This document shows, one piece after another, positions 17,672 to 26,502 of a DNA stretch of 64,000 nt. This DNA comes from Joostella atrarenae (GTDB taxonomy: Bacteria > Bacteroidota > Bacteroidia > Flavobacteriales > Flavobacteriaceae): positions 682,001 to 746,000 of the forward strand of contig NZ_JAETXX010000001.1 in assembly GCF_021764745.1 (NCBI RefSeq). Direction: 5' to 3'. Made by a program: the position numbers and the translations under genes. Under the pieces are notes generated by a model that saw only the letters and a program-made list of their open reading frames with translations, was not told the origin of the DNA and made no database searches. The stretch's first letter is position 1, and the number at the start of each line of letters is the position of its first letter.

Positions 17672-20011
17672 CTATAAGTTTATAGTTAGCGATACATTAA
17701 ATTGTGTTCCGTTAGCTTTTATGTAATTAGAATCTCTTGCGTTCCATTGAGAAATTAGATTGTAATAATCTTCATTCAGTAAGTTTTTAATACCTAATCC
17801 CAATTTTGTGTTTTCGGTTAAGTCATAATTGGTGGTAAGGTTTAATACCCCAAAACTATCAACTGGTCCTTGTCCGTAAGAGTAACTTGGCACGAAACGA
17901 TCTCTGTCACCGCTGTAAATATAAGCTAAACGAGCATCAAATCTATTGTTCCATTTGTAAGATACATAAGAGACAATTTTTACTGGTGGAATTCTATCTC
18001 CTCCCATATAAGTGTCGTAATCACCACTATCTTGGCTATCTATTTTTCCTTCCGTATAAGAAACAGAAGTTCCAAAGTTTACATTTCTAGCTATTTCAGT
18101 GTCTAATGAGAGCTCAAATCCATATACTTTTTCTGGCTGACGTAGGATCTCGAAAGCTCCACTTTCTGTTTCGCTATATGTAGATCCTAAATCTGATGTG
18201 CTTATAAAGTATGCTCCACTAATACTTGTTGCTCTTCCTAAATGTGTATTGAACCCTATTTCGTAATTATTTGCAATTACTGCTTCAGAGTTAATTTCGC
18301 TTACAGTATTTTCCGTTGCAGAACGTAGTGTTCTCCCTAAATCCGCAATAGAAAAACTCTGTGAGAAACTAATAAAAGGCTTAAATACGCTCCACTTGTT
18401 GTAACGTAACCCTGCATTAAAAGTAGTTGCATTATAATCTAACTCTCCGCCAGTAATATCTACACCACCGCTGTTTGGAGTAGTTTCACCAACATTATAT
18501 CTTGTAAGTGTTGTGTAGTCTGGAATATCAATATTTATGTTTTCGAATCTTATTCCTGCCTTTAAAACAAAATTCTTATAGATTGTTTTCAACTGGGCAT
18601 AAGGAGCAAAGTTTGTCATGTCCATTTCTGGAACCCACTCACGGCCATCAACTAATTCTTGAGATGTTCTGTCATTTAAAATATCTACACCATAAAGAAT
18701 ATTACCCGTTACCTCTCCAAAAGAATACGAAGTATTTAAATTAAAACGCGCTCCTTTTTTTGATGATAATATAGAAGACTGTCCGCCATCATATCCTAGG
18801 TTAGGATCGTAAAAACTATCTGTATATCCGTATACAGTTTTAAAATCTTGCATGTATAGATTTAATCTGAAATCTGTTTTACCAAAAATCTCATCATAAT
18901 CGTATGTTAGTTGAGCGTTATGGTTGTATCTATTTCCTTGGTCTTCTCCTAGATCTTCACCAAGCACTCCAATAGTTGGTGTTTCACCATAAACTCCTAC
19001 TTGCGGAATGTAGTCTGTATCTTGATTGCTGCTGAAGTAATTGTACATTAATTCAACCCTTTGCTTTTCGGTAAACTGATAATTTAATTTACCAAATAAG
19101 CTATATTGACTTGTTTCACCTAACCCATAGAAAGGAGAGATAACCTCACCATTTGCATCTTTATAAACTCCTGTTTGTCTAAAACTTCCGCTAGCAACAT
19201 ATCCTAGTTTATTAATCTGACCGTTAAAAGTCTGAGTAACTTTAGCACCAACCGTATTATCAATATCTACTAAAGCACCTTCAGCACCAATATAGGTTGT
19301 GCTTTCCATTTTCTTTGTAGCATGCGGCTTTTTAGTAATGTAGTTTACAATACCACCATCGGCACCATTTCCATAAATAGCAGTAGCTCCTTTTATAACC
19401 TCTACACGCTCTAAAGTGCTCGGATCAATAGTATTTACATCTCTTCCTCCTGCTCTTAATGGTGTAGATTGCGGAATTCCATCAATAAGCACCAACATTC
19501 TTCTACCTCTTAGCGTTTGTCCTGTGCTACTTGTTTGATTTGAACTTAGAGACATTCCAGGGACTTCTGTAAGTACATCAGCAACAGAATTACTAGTTTG
19601 TGCTAAGTTTTCTACTTGTTTAGAGGTTAAAACAGAAACAGAAGATGTTACTTCGTCCAATGTTTCTCTTGTTCTGTTAGAGGTAATAACAACTTCATTT
19701 AGTTGCTCCATAGACTCTTCTAAAACAACATTTAGTTCTATAGAAGTATTGTTTTGTATGTCTACTTTTTTAGTGATTGTAGAAAAACCAATTGCAGAGA
19801 ATCTAACAGTATAAGAACCATTCTCAATATTGTTTATTTCATAAGTACCGTTGTTTGCAGTAGTGGTACCCTTATTATTTTCTTTTATTGTAACTGAAAT
19901 ATAAGGAATCGGTTCATTGGTGTTATCGGTTACCTTTCCTCGGATACTTCCATCTTGTCCGTATATAGTTATTGAACTGATGATAAACAGTAAAAATGCG
20001 AAATATTTCAT
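17672..20011 (-). CDS. TonB-dependent outer-membrane receptor, probable ferric-siderophore type
   Basis: The 779-residue product has a signal peptide (MKYFAFLLFIISSITIYGQ), then the Bacteroidota-type carboxypeptidase-regulatory-like domain at about 22-105, a plug domain at about 120-230 with VLTEVPGMSL and GADGGIVNYIT, and a 22-strand type beta-barrel to the C-terminus, which ends in aromatic/aliphatic strands (FNVSLTINL). No SusD partner is present, and the gene is followed directly by a PepSY membrane protein, so import of a siderophore or other iron complex is more likely than glycan uptake. The substrate cannot be told from sequence. A promoter with excellent spacing lies upstream (20046-20077). 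I did not find a clear Fur box. Confidence 0.92.
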   Translation of the reverse strand: MKYFAFLLFIISSITIYGQDGSIRGKVTDNTNEPIPYISVTIKENNKGTTTANNGTYEINNIENGSYTVRFSAIGFSTITKKVDIQNNTSIELNVVLEESMEQLNEVVITSNRTRETLDEVTSSVSVLTSKQVENLAQTSNSVADVLTEVPGMSLSSNQTSSTGQTLRGRRMLVLIDGIPQSTPLRAGGRDVNTIDPSTLERVEVIKGATAIYGNGADGGIVNYITKKPHATKKMESTTYIGAEGALVDIDNTVGAKVTQTFNGQINKLGYVASGSFRQTGVYKDANGEVISPFYGLGETSQYSLFGKLNYQFTEKQRVELMYNYFSSNQDTDYIPQVGVYGETPTIGVLGEDLGEDQGNRYNHNAQLTYDYDEIFGKTDFRLNLYMQDFKTVYGYTDSFYDPNLGYDGGQSSILSSKKGARFNLNTSYSFGEVTGNILYGVDILNDRTSQELVDGREWVPEMDMTNFAPYAQLKTIYKNFVLKAGIRFENINIDIPDYTTLTRYNVGETTPNSGGVDITGGELDYNATTFNAGLRYNKWSVFKPFISFSQSFSIADLGRTLRSATENTVSEINSEAVIANNYEIGFNTHLGRATSISGAYFISTSDLGSTYSETESGAFEILRQPEKVYGFELSLDTEIARNVNFGTSVSYTEGKIDSQDSGDYDTYMGGDRIPPVKIVSYVSYKWNNRFDARLAYIYSGDRDRFVPSYSYGQGPVDSFGVLNLTTNYDLTENTKLGLGIKNLLNEDYYNLISQWNARDSNYIKANGTQFNVSLTINL

Positions 20012-20045
20012 TCTTATTCTTATTTAGATTCTTTTAAAATAAGCG

Positions 20046-20077
20046 CAAATGTACAGTCATTTTATTCTTATCCAAAA
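20046..20077 (-). promoter_or_regulatory. Promoter of the TonB receptor-PepSY operon
   Basis: On the minus strand TTTTG (20073-20077) is followed by a 19-bp spacer and TACATTTG (20046-20053). Both boxes and the spacing match the Bacteroidota sigma-ABfr consensus. The leader would be roughly 30 nt. Confidence 0.65.
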
Positions 20078-20239
20078 ATATCATTGTTAATTCTTAATTT
20101 TTTCTAAAATTACAATGAACTGTAATGATTAAGAGTTCTACTATTAATAGCTTTATTTTATGCTGCTGATTACATCTTTACATAAAGAATTTGTATTTTC
20201 GTGATTATTGAAACAAAATGAAGTTAAAAAGTTATAAAT

Positions 20240-21793
20240 ATGACAAACAATATAAAGGAATCTAAAATATCTGAAGCATTAAAAGAGTTAGGAGTAGAGT
20301 CCAATAGTTTAGGAACTTCTACAGGAAACGAATGGTTTGCTTCTGGTGAAGAGTTAATTTCTACTTCTCCCGTAGATGGAGCTGTAATAGGGAAAGTAAA
20401 GCAAACGACTGCTGAAGATTATGAAAAAGTAATTAAAACGGCGGAAGGAGCATTTAAAGAGTGGCGAAAAGTAACTGCGCCTCAGCGTGGAGAAATAGTG
20501 CGTCAATTTGGTCTAGAATTGCGAACGCATAAAAATGCTTTAGGAAAATTGGTTTCTTATGAAATGGGGAAATCATATCAAGAAGGTTTAGGAGAAGTTC
20601 AAGAAATGATAGATATCTGCGATTTCGCAGTAGGATTATCACGTCAGTTACATGGTCTTACCATGCATTCTGAACGTCCTGGGCATAGAATGTACGAACA
20701 ATACCATCCTTTGGGAATTGTTGGGATTATCTCTGCGTTTAATTTCCCTGTTGCCGTTTGGGCTTGGAATACTGCCTTGGCATGGGTTTGTGGAGATGTT
20801 TGCGTTTGGAAACCTTCAGAGAAAACACCATTAACCTCTGTTGCTTGTCAGAAATTAATCGGTAATGTTATCAAAGCGAACAATCTGCCAGAAGGAATCT
20901 CTTGTTTAATTACAGGTGATTATAAAGTAGGAGAGTTGCTTACAAATGATAAAAGAATTCCATTGGTTTCTGCAACAGGATCTATCCGAATGGGGAAAAT
21001 TGTAGCGCAAGCTGTAGCTGCTCGTTTAGGAAAATCTTTACTGGAATTAGGGGGAAATAATGCTATTATAGTTACGCCAGATGCTGATGTTAAGATGACG
21101 GTTATTGGAGCTGTATTTGGAGCTGTTGGTACTTGTGGGCAACGTTGTACTTCTACGAGAAGACTAATCGTGCATGAAGACATGTATGATAAAGTTAAGA
21201 ATGCATTGGTGGAAGCGTATAAGCAATTAAGAATTGGAGATCCTTTGGATGAAAATAATCATGTTGGGCCACTTATCGATAAAGATGCTGTGAATAATTA
21301 TTTAACGGCTTTAGATGAAGTTAAAAAAGAAGGTGGTACTATTTTAGTTGAAGGAGGAGTGCTTGAAGGCAAAGGTTATGAAAGTGGATGTTATGTAAAA
21401 CCAGCCATTGCAGAAGCTAAAAACGATTATAAAATAGTTCAGCATGAAACATTTGCTCCTATTCTTTATTTAATGAAGTATAAAGGAAGTATAGAAGATG
21501 CTATCGAGCTTCAAAACGGTGTAGTACAAGGATTGTCTTCTGCAGTTATGACCAATAATTTAAGAGAAGCAGAACACTTTTTATCTTATCAAGGATCGGA
21601 TTGTGGGATAGCGAATGTAAATATTGGAACTAGTGGTGCCGAGATTGGAGGTGCTTTTGGTGGAGAAAAAGAAACAGGTGGAGGTCGCGAAAGTGGATCG
21701 GATGCTTGGAAAGTTTATATGAGACGCCAAACAAATACTATTAATTACACTACAGAACTACCTTTAGCACAAGGAATAAAATTTGATTTGTAG
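20240..21793 (+). CDS. amaB: ALDH7-type aldehyde dehydrogenase, probable L-aminoadipate-semialdehyde dehydrogenase
   Basis: The 517-residue product belongs to the antiquitin (ALDH7A1/AmaB) branch of the NAD-dependent aldehyde dehydrogenases, which oxidise alpha-aminoadipate semialdehyde or its cyclic form in lysine breakdown. The general-base Glu sits in LLELGGNNAI near residue 267 and the catalytic Cys in TCGQRCTSTRR near residue 302. Branch-specific features are the GTSTGNEWFASG start, the NIGTSGAEIGGAFGGEKETG segment and the tail MRRQTNTINYTTELPLAQGI. The gene is monocistronic with its own terminator. Lysine catabolism is the likely pathway, but no neighbour confirms it; betaine-aldehyde activity is known in the same branch. 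Confidence 0.9.
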   Translation: MTNNIKESKISEALKELGVESNSLGTSTGNEWFASGEELISTSPVDGAVIGKVKQTTAEDYEKVIKTAEGAFKEWRKVTAPQRGEIVRQFGLELRTHKNALGKLVSYEMGKSYQEGLGEVQEMIDICDFAVGLSRQLHGLTMHSERPGHRMYEQYHPLGIVGIISAFNFPVAVWAWNTALAWVCGDVCVWKPSEKTPLTSVACQKLIGNVIKANNLPEGISCLITGDYKVGELLTNDKRIPLVSATGSIRMGKIVAQAVAARLGKSLLELGGNNAIIVTPDADVKMTVIGAVFGAVGTCGQRCTSTRRLIVHEDMYDKVKNALVEAYKQLRIGDPLDENNHVGPLIDKDAVNNYLTALDEVKKEGGTILVEGGVLEGKGYESGCYVKPAIAEAKNDYKIVQHETFAPILYLMKYKGSIEDAIELQNGVVQGLSSAVMTNNLREAEHFLSYQGSDCGIANVNIGTSGAEIGGAFGGEKETGGGRESGSDAWKVYMRRQTNTINYTTELPLAQGIKFDL

Positions 21794-21807
21794 TCAGGGA
21801 ATAATAT

Positions 21808-21846
21808 AAAAAAAAGCGGAGTTGAATTAACAACTCCGCTTTTTTG
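21808..21846. terminator. Bidirectional terminator between the aldehyde dehydrogenase and the acyl-ACP desaturase
   Basis: AAAAAGCGGAGTTG (21811-21824) pairs perfectly with CAACTCCGCTTTTT (21831-21845) around a 6-nt loop, with A-run before and T-run after, so it works in both directions between two convergent genes. Confidence 0.9.
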
Positions 21847-21848
21847 TT

Positions 21849-22838
21849 TTATAAAACTCCATTTGCCTCAACCCATTTAAAAATATGTGGATCTTGAGGA
21901 GTAGACATCCTTTCAGAAATACGTTTTAATCTGTCAGGAAGAGCAACTAAATAATCTCTAGCTTTCTCTCCTTTATCATTTAATTCTCTAATCTTATCGA
22001 TTTCCCAATATTGGTTCAATCTTTCAAGAATATTAATGTAATCAAAAGTAGTGTAAACACCTAAGCGTTGCGCTGCATTCGAGAAGTTCTCGAAGGCACT
22101 TCCGATGTGGTCCCCAGATTCTCTTACAAATTGTGCAGGCATTACGATCTTTTTCTTCATCATATCAGCAAAAGCAATCATCATTTCACTGGCATCATAT
22201 TCAAAAATCGTTTTTACAAATTCTCGGTATGCTAAATGGTGTCTCATTTCATCCCCAGCAATAATATTACACATTTTTGCTAGCATCGGATTTCCTTTCT
22301 TTTTAGCTAGTTGTCCAACTCTCTTGTGAGAAATATTGGTTGCTAACTCTTGGAAAGAAGTGTATACAAAGTTTTTATATGGGTCTCTTCCTGTACCGAT
22401 ATCAAAACCATCGGCAATCATATGTTGTGTTGTAACTTCAATTTCCTTCATGTTTACACGTCCAGAAAGATATAAGTATTTGTTCAACACATCTCCGTGT
22501 CTGTTTTCTTCTGCAGTCCAGTGGCGAACCCATTTAGACCATCCATTTCTAGATTGCTGGTCTACACCCTCTACATCCATTAACCAAGATTCGTATGTTG
22601 GTAATGCTTCTTCAGTAATAGTGTCTCCAACGAGTACTACCCAGAAGTCGTATCCTAATTCTTGCGCCTCTCCTCTAATTTTTTTTACGTCTTCAAAGAA
22701 GTTTTCACTTTGAGAGTCCGGAAGAAAATCTGTAGGCTGCCATATTTTTTCAGCAGGAATAAGATATTGTTCAAGAAAAGAGTCTACTCTCTTCTCGATG
22801 GTTCTCATTACTTCAAGTCTAATATTATGTAGTGACAT
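21849..22838 (-). CDS. Acyl-ACP desaturase (soluble di-iron stearoyl-ACP desaturase family)
   Basis: Ferritin-like di-iron enzyme that introduces a cis double bond into acyl chains bound to ACP. The 329-residue product has the two E-x-x-H iron-binding repeats: EENRHGD near residue 112 and DEMRHHLAYREF near residue 200. The Trp-rich segment SKWVRHWTAEENRHG and the FVYTSFQELATNISH helix are typical. No TM helices are seen, as expected for the soluble type. The gene is monocistronic. A role in unsaturated fatty-acid synthesis or cold adaptation of the membrane is inferred from the family. The start ATG 22838 gives the expected short N-terminal helix before IEKRVDSFLEQYL. Confidence 0.92.
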   Translation of the reverse strand: MSLHNIRLEVMRTIEKRVDSFLEQYLIPAEKIWQPTDFLPDSQSENFFEDVKKIRGEAQELGYDFWVVLVGDTITEEALPTYESWLMDVEGVDQQSRNGWSKWVRHWTAEENRHGDVLNKYLYLSGRVNMKEIEVTTQHMIADGFDIGTGRDPYKNFVYTSFQELATNISHKRVGQLAKKKGNPMLAKMCNIIAGDEMRHHLAYREFVKTIFEYDASEMMIAFADMMKKKIVMPAQFVRESGDHIGSAFENFSNAAQRLGVYTTFDYINILERLNQYWEIDKIRELNDKGEKARDYLVALPDRLKRISERMSTPQDPHIFKWVEANGVL

Positions 22839-23240
22839 GTTGTTCTGGTTTTTATGTTGGTAAATATCGTATTTCTATAAATTAAATACGAACACTTTAA
22901 GATATTTATAGTATTTTCCCTTTTTATAGGGTCTGTTTCACGATTTTACACCTAATTAAGTATAATTAAATGATACTTTTAGCGATTCCTTGTTTATTTT
23001 AAATTACCTCCAACAGGCTTTTTAAATGTTTCCATCTCCATTAACGCAAGGTCTCTAAATAACAATTCAGGATAATAATATAAGTTGGCTAATATAGGTT
23101 ACAAAATAGAACTATTAAAGTTCTTTTGAGGGTAACTTAAAGATACGAAATAAAAATGTACATTATGTTTTTTTAATGTTATGATAACTAATTGATTTAA
23201 AGTTTTTTATATATTTCGAGTAATCATTTAAGATTTTGTT
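22839..23240. other. Gene-free interval upstream of the OmpA-like gene
   Basis: AT-rich sequence with no full gene. On the minus strand 22994-23098 is an open stretch of 34 codons that reads ANLYYYPELLFRDLALMEME and then a short tail before TAA; it has no start codon except an internal ATG at 23041 and no recognisable leader, so it looks like chance or a remnant. The rest shows nothing I can name. Confidence 0.4.
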
Positions 23241-23248
23241 TAAATTTG
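23241..23248 (+). promoter_or_regulatory. Probable -7 promoter element for the OmpA-like gene pair
   Basis: TAAATTTG fits TAnnTTTG and lies 32 nt before the ATG. The -33 region shows only TTTCG at an imperfect distance. Confidence 0.4.
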
Positions 23249-23280
23249 AGTGTAAGAAATTATAAATCAAACCCATATAT

Positions 23281-24201
23281 ATGAAATCAACATATTTAGT
23301 TGGTATTATTCTGACCATTATAGTAGGTTCATTTTTTAATTGGATTTTATGCTGTGAGGCGGTAAATGTCACTTCTGATAAAAACCAAGAAATTGTATCG
23401 CCAAAAGAATCTACTCCACTAGTAAATCCGATGGTTATAAAAGATAGTACGGGAGATTTTAATTATACTACAAATGACAATTATAATTTTAATAAATCTG
23501 ACTTCGTAATATTAAGGCCTCTGGGAGAAGGTGTAGATAAAGGTGTTGATGAATTAAAAGATTATATCAATCAGAATAACGGTAAGTTTATAAACATAAA
23601 TGGGTTTTATTCAATTTCTGAAAAAAACAATTCTGCTTTTCCAAACTTAGGAATGGCAAGAGCAAATGCTATTAAAAATCATTTAATTGCGCAAGGAGTG
23701 TCTTCAAAAAAGATCAATACTTCCGGAGATTTAAAACCAGATTTGGTAATTCAAGATAGTGATAGTATTTATATCGGTCCTGTGTCTTTTGTGATTTCGA
23801 GTGATTCAGATTTTGAAGATGCGGAAGCTATTGTTGCAGATATTATTAAGAATCCTATTGTGTTATATTTTGAAACTGGTGAGAGTACAATAAAGTTGTA
23901 TAAAGATCAGAAAGCTAAATATATGAACATAGTGAAGGCGCTAGATAAGGTTGATAATATTTCTGTACATATTATTGGTTATACGGATAATACCGGTGAT
24001 ACGGCTAATAATATAGCTTTAGGGAAAGAAAGGGCGGAGTTTATTAAAGCATATTTAGTGAGAAATGGAATTCCTGCGGGAAGTATTGAAACTCTTTCTA
24101 AAGGAGAAGAAGACCCCGTAGCTAATAATAGTACAATTGAAGGGCGTGCCAAAAACCGTCGTACAGTAATTACCATAAAAAAAGAATCATCCAAAATTTA
24201 A
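23281..24201 (+). CDS. OmpA-family protein with two OmpA-like modules
   Basis: The 306-residue product has an N-terminal hydrophobic segment (about residues 5-24) ending in ILCCEA, which may be a signal anchor or an imperfect lipobox. Residues about 60-170 form a degenerate OmpA-like module with MARANAIKNHLIAQGVSSKKI. Residues about 195-302 form the canonical module, with the peptidoglycan-binding pattern in VHIIGYTDNTGD, LGKERAEFIKAYLVRNGI and GRAKNRRTVITI, which carries the conserved Asp and Arg that hold diaminopimelate. It therefore probably links an envelope layer to the wall. It is followed after 4 nt by a membrane-anchored H3TH protein, so the two are a translational pair. Confidence 0.85.
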   Translation: MKSTYLVGIILTIIVGSFFNWILCCEAVNVTSDKNQEIVSPKESTPLVNPMVIKDSTGDFNYTTNDNYNFNKSDFVILRPLGEGVDKGVDELKDYINQNNGKFININGFYSISEKNNSAFPNLGMARANAIKNHLIAQGVSSKKINTSGDLKPDLVIQDSDSIYIGPVSFVISSDSDFEDAEAIVADIIKNPIVLYFETGESTIKLYKDQKAKYMNIVKALDKVDNISVHIIGYTDNTGDTANNIALGKERAEFIKAYLVRNGIPAGSIETLSKGEEDPVANNSTIEGRAKNRRTVITIKKESSKI

Positions 24202-24205
24202 ATAT

Positions 24206-24727
24206 ATGAACTGGTGTTTAATTATTCCGATAATAGTAGGTGTTATTTGTGCTATTTTAGGTTATTTATTAGGTAAGTCATCTTCTAATAATACTGATGA
24301 AATAGGAGCTTGGCAAAAGAAGTATGATAAATTAGAGGCAGATTTAAGCGAATGTAGATCGAAATTAGCTTTAAAACCCTCGGAGTCGATAGCAGCTACA
24401 GAATCTCCAAATACTTCTGCTACTTTACTTCCTTTTGACGCTACATTAGCTAAAGCTGCATTCGGAAAAAAAATAAAGCAAGACGATCTTAAAATTGTGG
24501 AGGGAATAGGCCCTAAAATAGAGCTGCTTTTTCATTCAAAAGGAATTAAAACATGGAAAGACTTATCAGAATGTAGTGTGCAAAAATGTACAGAAGTTTT
24601 ACAATCTGGAGGAAAAGCATACGAAATTCATAAACCTGGAACCTGGCCAGAGCAAGCAAAATTAGCTTATGAAGGTAAGTGGACCGAGCTCCATAAGTGG
24701 CAAGGCGAGTTAAAAGGAGGTAAATAA
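24206..24727 (+). CDS. Membrane-anchored protein with an H3TH-like (flap endonuclease-1-like) C-terminal domain
   Basis: The 173-residue product has one N-terminal membrane helix (about residues 3-23, WCLIIPIIVGVICAILGYLL), a charged stretch with a short coiled coil at about 33-52, a low-complexity linker rich in Ser, Thr and Ala, and a C-terminal domain from about residue 92. That domain opens DLKIVEGIGPKIELLF, a helix-hairpin-helix-type motif, and ends with TWPEQAKLAYEGKWTELHKW then a Gly-Gly-Lys tail, matching the family described as predicted 5' nuclease, H3TH domain (COG3743) and related DUF4332 proteins. No nuclease active-site carboxylates are evident. It follows the OmpA-like gene by 4 nt and is closed by a terminator. 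Function unknown. Confidence 0.75.
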   Translation: MNWCLIIPIIVGVICAILGYLLGKSSSNNTDEIGAWQKKYDKLEADLSECRSKLALKPSESIAATESPNTSATLLPFDATLAKAAFGKKIKQDDLKIVEGIGPKIELLFHSKGIKTWKDLSECSVQKCTEVLQSGGKAYEIHKPGTWPEQAKLAYEGKWTELHKWQGELKGGK

Positions 24728-24749
24728 AATTTACCTGTTAAGCATACAG

Positions 24750-24777
24750 AAGCCCTCTTTTACAGAGGGTTTTTTAA
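24750..24777 (+). terminator. Rho-independent terminator after the OmpA/H3TH pair
   Basis: CCCTCT (24753-24758) pairs with AGAGGG (24764-24769) and is followed by six T. The T-run overlaps the stop codon region of the convergent phosphoesterase gene. Confidence 0.8.
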
Positions 24778-25505
24778 TTTCTTCCGTTTTCATCAGGATA
24801 CAATTCATTTACATTGTCACTTTGCCAATATTCTTTTGTGTCCACATCCATTATCGTAAGCGGACTTTTATATGCAGCTCCAGTATCCATATTCCAAACA
24901 CGATCGATATTTACTGGTGTAGTTTCCCCGATTCTTATGGTAGGCGTATGTCCGATGTAAATTTCTTTGTAATGTTTTAATCGCTTTGGGTAATAAGGGC
25001 TGTCTTCAGTTAACGTTTTGTCCATTGCCAAAAGCATTTCCCAAAGAGTTCTGTCCCAGTACATCATTTCAGGGAAATATTCTTTATCAACACCATGTAA
25101 ATTTGTAAATCCTGCATGAATATAAAGACGGTTTTTATCATCTAAATAATGGTTTTCTAGAGATTTAAAAAAATCGATATGGATATTTATCTCCGTTTTA
25201 CTAAGTTTATTATAAGCATCGAGCGTTGCTTTGCCTCCATGGAATAACCACAACTCATTATCCTTTTGCGTAATAAGCCAGTCAAGAAATAAGGCATCAT
25301 GATTCCCTTTTATAAAAACACATTCATTAGAGCTTCTTAATGAGATAAGTTTATTTATTACCTGTGGTGATTCACTCCAACCATCTACATAATCACCTAA
25401 AAAAATTAGCGTATCATTTTCGGTAACATTAGCAAGGGATAAAACTTGTTCTAAAGCGCGAAATGCACCATGAATATCACCGATTACAAGCGTTCTTTTT
25501 GTCAT
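24774..25505 (-). CDS. Metallophosphoesterase, serine/threonine protein phosphatase-like
   Basis: The 243-residue protein has the calcineurin-type phosphoesterase motifs in order: GDIHG (residues 8-12), GDYVDGW near residue 38, KGNHD near residue 68, and the distal His motif GHTPT near residue 197. These residues bind the two catalytic metals. The single-domain size and the W-N-M-D-T-G-A end block match the bacterial PPP family that includes bacteriophage-lambda phosphatase and symmetrical diadenosine-tetraphosphatase-like enzymes. Substrate cannot be decided between phosphoprotein and nucleotide. It is divergent from the PfkB-kinase gene with 51 nt between start codons. Confidence 0.9.
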   Translation of the reverse strand: MTKRTLVIGDIHGAFRALEQVLSLANVTENDTLIFLGDYVDGWSESPQVINKLISLRSSNECVFIKGNHDALFLDWLITQKDNELWLFHGGKATLDAYNKLSKTEINIHIDFFKSLENHYLDDKNRLYIHAGFTNLHGVDKEYFPEMMYWDRTLWEMLLAMDKTLTEDSPYYPKRLKHYKEIYIGHTPTIRIGETTPVNIDRVWNMDTGAAYKSPLTIMDVDTKEYWQSDNVNELYPDENGRN

Positions 25506-25556
25506 GAAGTCACTTTTAAAGTATATTTATGGTGAAATTACGATATAAGTTTGGGA

Positions 25557-26501
25557 ATGAAAAAAGTTTATTGTGTAGGAGAGTTGTTAATAGATTTTGT
25601 TGCTGAAAACCAAGGAGCAGATTTATCTATTGCAAGTAGCTTTGTAAAGAAAGCAGGCGGAGCACCAGCAAATGTAGCTGCTGCAATAGCAAAGCTAAAT
25701 GGGAAAAGTGAGTTTGTAGGTTGTGTTGGTCAAGATGCTTTTGGAGATTTTCTTGCTGAAACCCTTAAGGAAAATGGAGTAGGAATAACAAATCTCCAAC
25801 GGTCTAATATATTTACAACATTAGCATTTGTCTCAATTGCTGAAGATGGAGAGCGTGATTTTGTATTTAGTAGAGGAGCGGATAAAGAATTGGTCCATCA
25901 GGAGGAGTTAGCAAGCGACTTAAAAAATCAAATTGTTCATTTTGGAGCGGCTACCAGTTTTTTGGGCGGTTCGCTAGAAACGGCATATCATCAATATTTG
26001 GAAGATGCTATTTCAGAAAATGCTTTCATTAGCTTCGACCCTAATTATAGAGCAGATCTATGGAAAGGAAATTCAGATGTTTTTATTGAAAAATGCATTC
26101 CATATATAAAAAAGGCAAATTTCGCTAAGTTCAGTGAAGAGGAAGCTATTTTAATAGCTGGAAAAGAAACTTTATTGGATGCGTGTAAAGCACTTCATTT
26201 GCATGGAGTAAAATTAATTGCTGTTACATTAGGGAGTAAAGGGACATTTTTAAGTACAGAGAACGAAAATGTTATTATAGAAAGTATTGCGGTAACCGCT
26301 GTGGATACTACTGGAGCAGGAGATGCTTTTGTAGGGTGTTTTTTATATCAACTTTCATTAGAGGATAATATTTCAGAAACAATAAATGATTTTTCGAAGC
26401 TTAAAAAAATGATAGCAATAGCCAATAAAGCGGGGGCGATAACAACCACAAAATTCGGTGCGATAAATGCATTGCCAACCGCAGATCAAGTTGGGGTGTG
26501 A
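25557..26501 (+). CDS. PfkB-family carbohydrate kinase, fructokinase-like
   Basis: Ribokinase-fold sugar kinase. The 314-residue product begins MKKVYCVGELLIDFV and shows the first PfkB signature around KKAGGAPANVAAAIAKLNGK (near residue 32) and the second, with the catalytic Asp, in DTTGAGDAFVGCF near residue 255. The GELLIDF and GGAPANVA pattern is that of bacterial fructokinases, so fructose is the best guess; no sugar transporter is adjacent. The start is ATG 25557 rather than the in-frame TTG six bases earlier. A TAAGTTTG match overlaps the region immediately before the ATG but is too close to be a convincing -7 box for a leadered message. Confidence 0.9.
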   Translation: MKKVYCVGELLIDFVAENQGADLSIASSFVKKAGGAPANVAAAIAKLNGKSEFVGCVGQDAFGDFLAETLKENGVGITNLQRSNIFTTLAFVSIAEDGERDFVFSRGADKELVHQEELASDLKNQIVHFGAATSFLGGSLETAYHQYLEDAISENAFISFDPNYRADLWKGNSDVFIEKCIPYIKKANFAKFSEEEAILIAGKETLLDACKALHLHGVKLIAVTLGSKGTFLSTENENVIIESIAVTAVDTTGAGDAFVGCFLYQLSLEDNISETINDFSKLKKMIAIANKAGAITTTKFGAINALPTADQVGV

Positions 26502-26502
26502 T

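Noticed and set aside
20012-20239. Fur box upstream of the TonB receptor
   Set aside because: I looked for a GATAATGATAATC-like repeat and found no convincing match; only the consensus promoter is reported.
23163-23372. 69-residue minus-strand frame across the start of the OmpA-like gene
   Set aside because: Antisense to a well-supported gene start and promoter; composition is random-looking.
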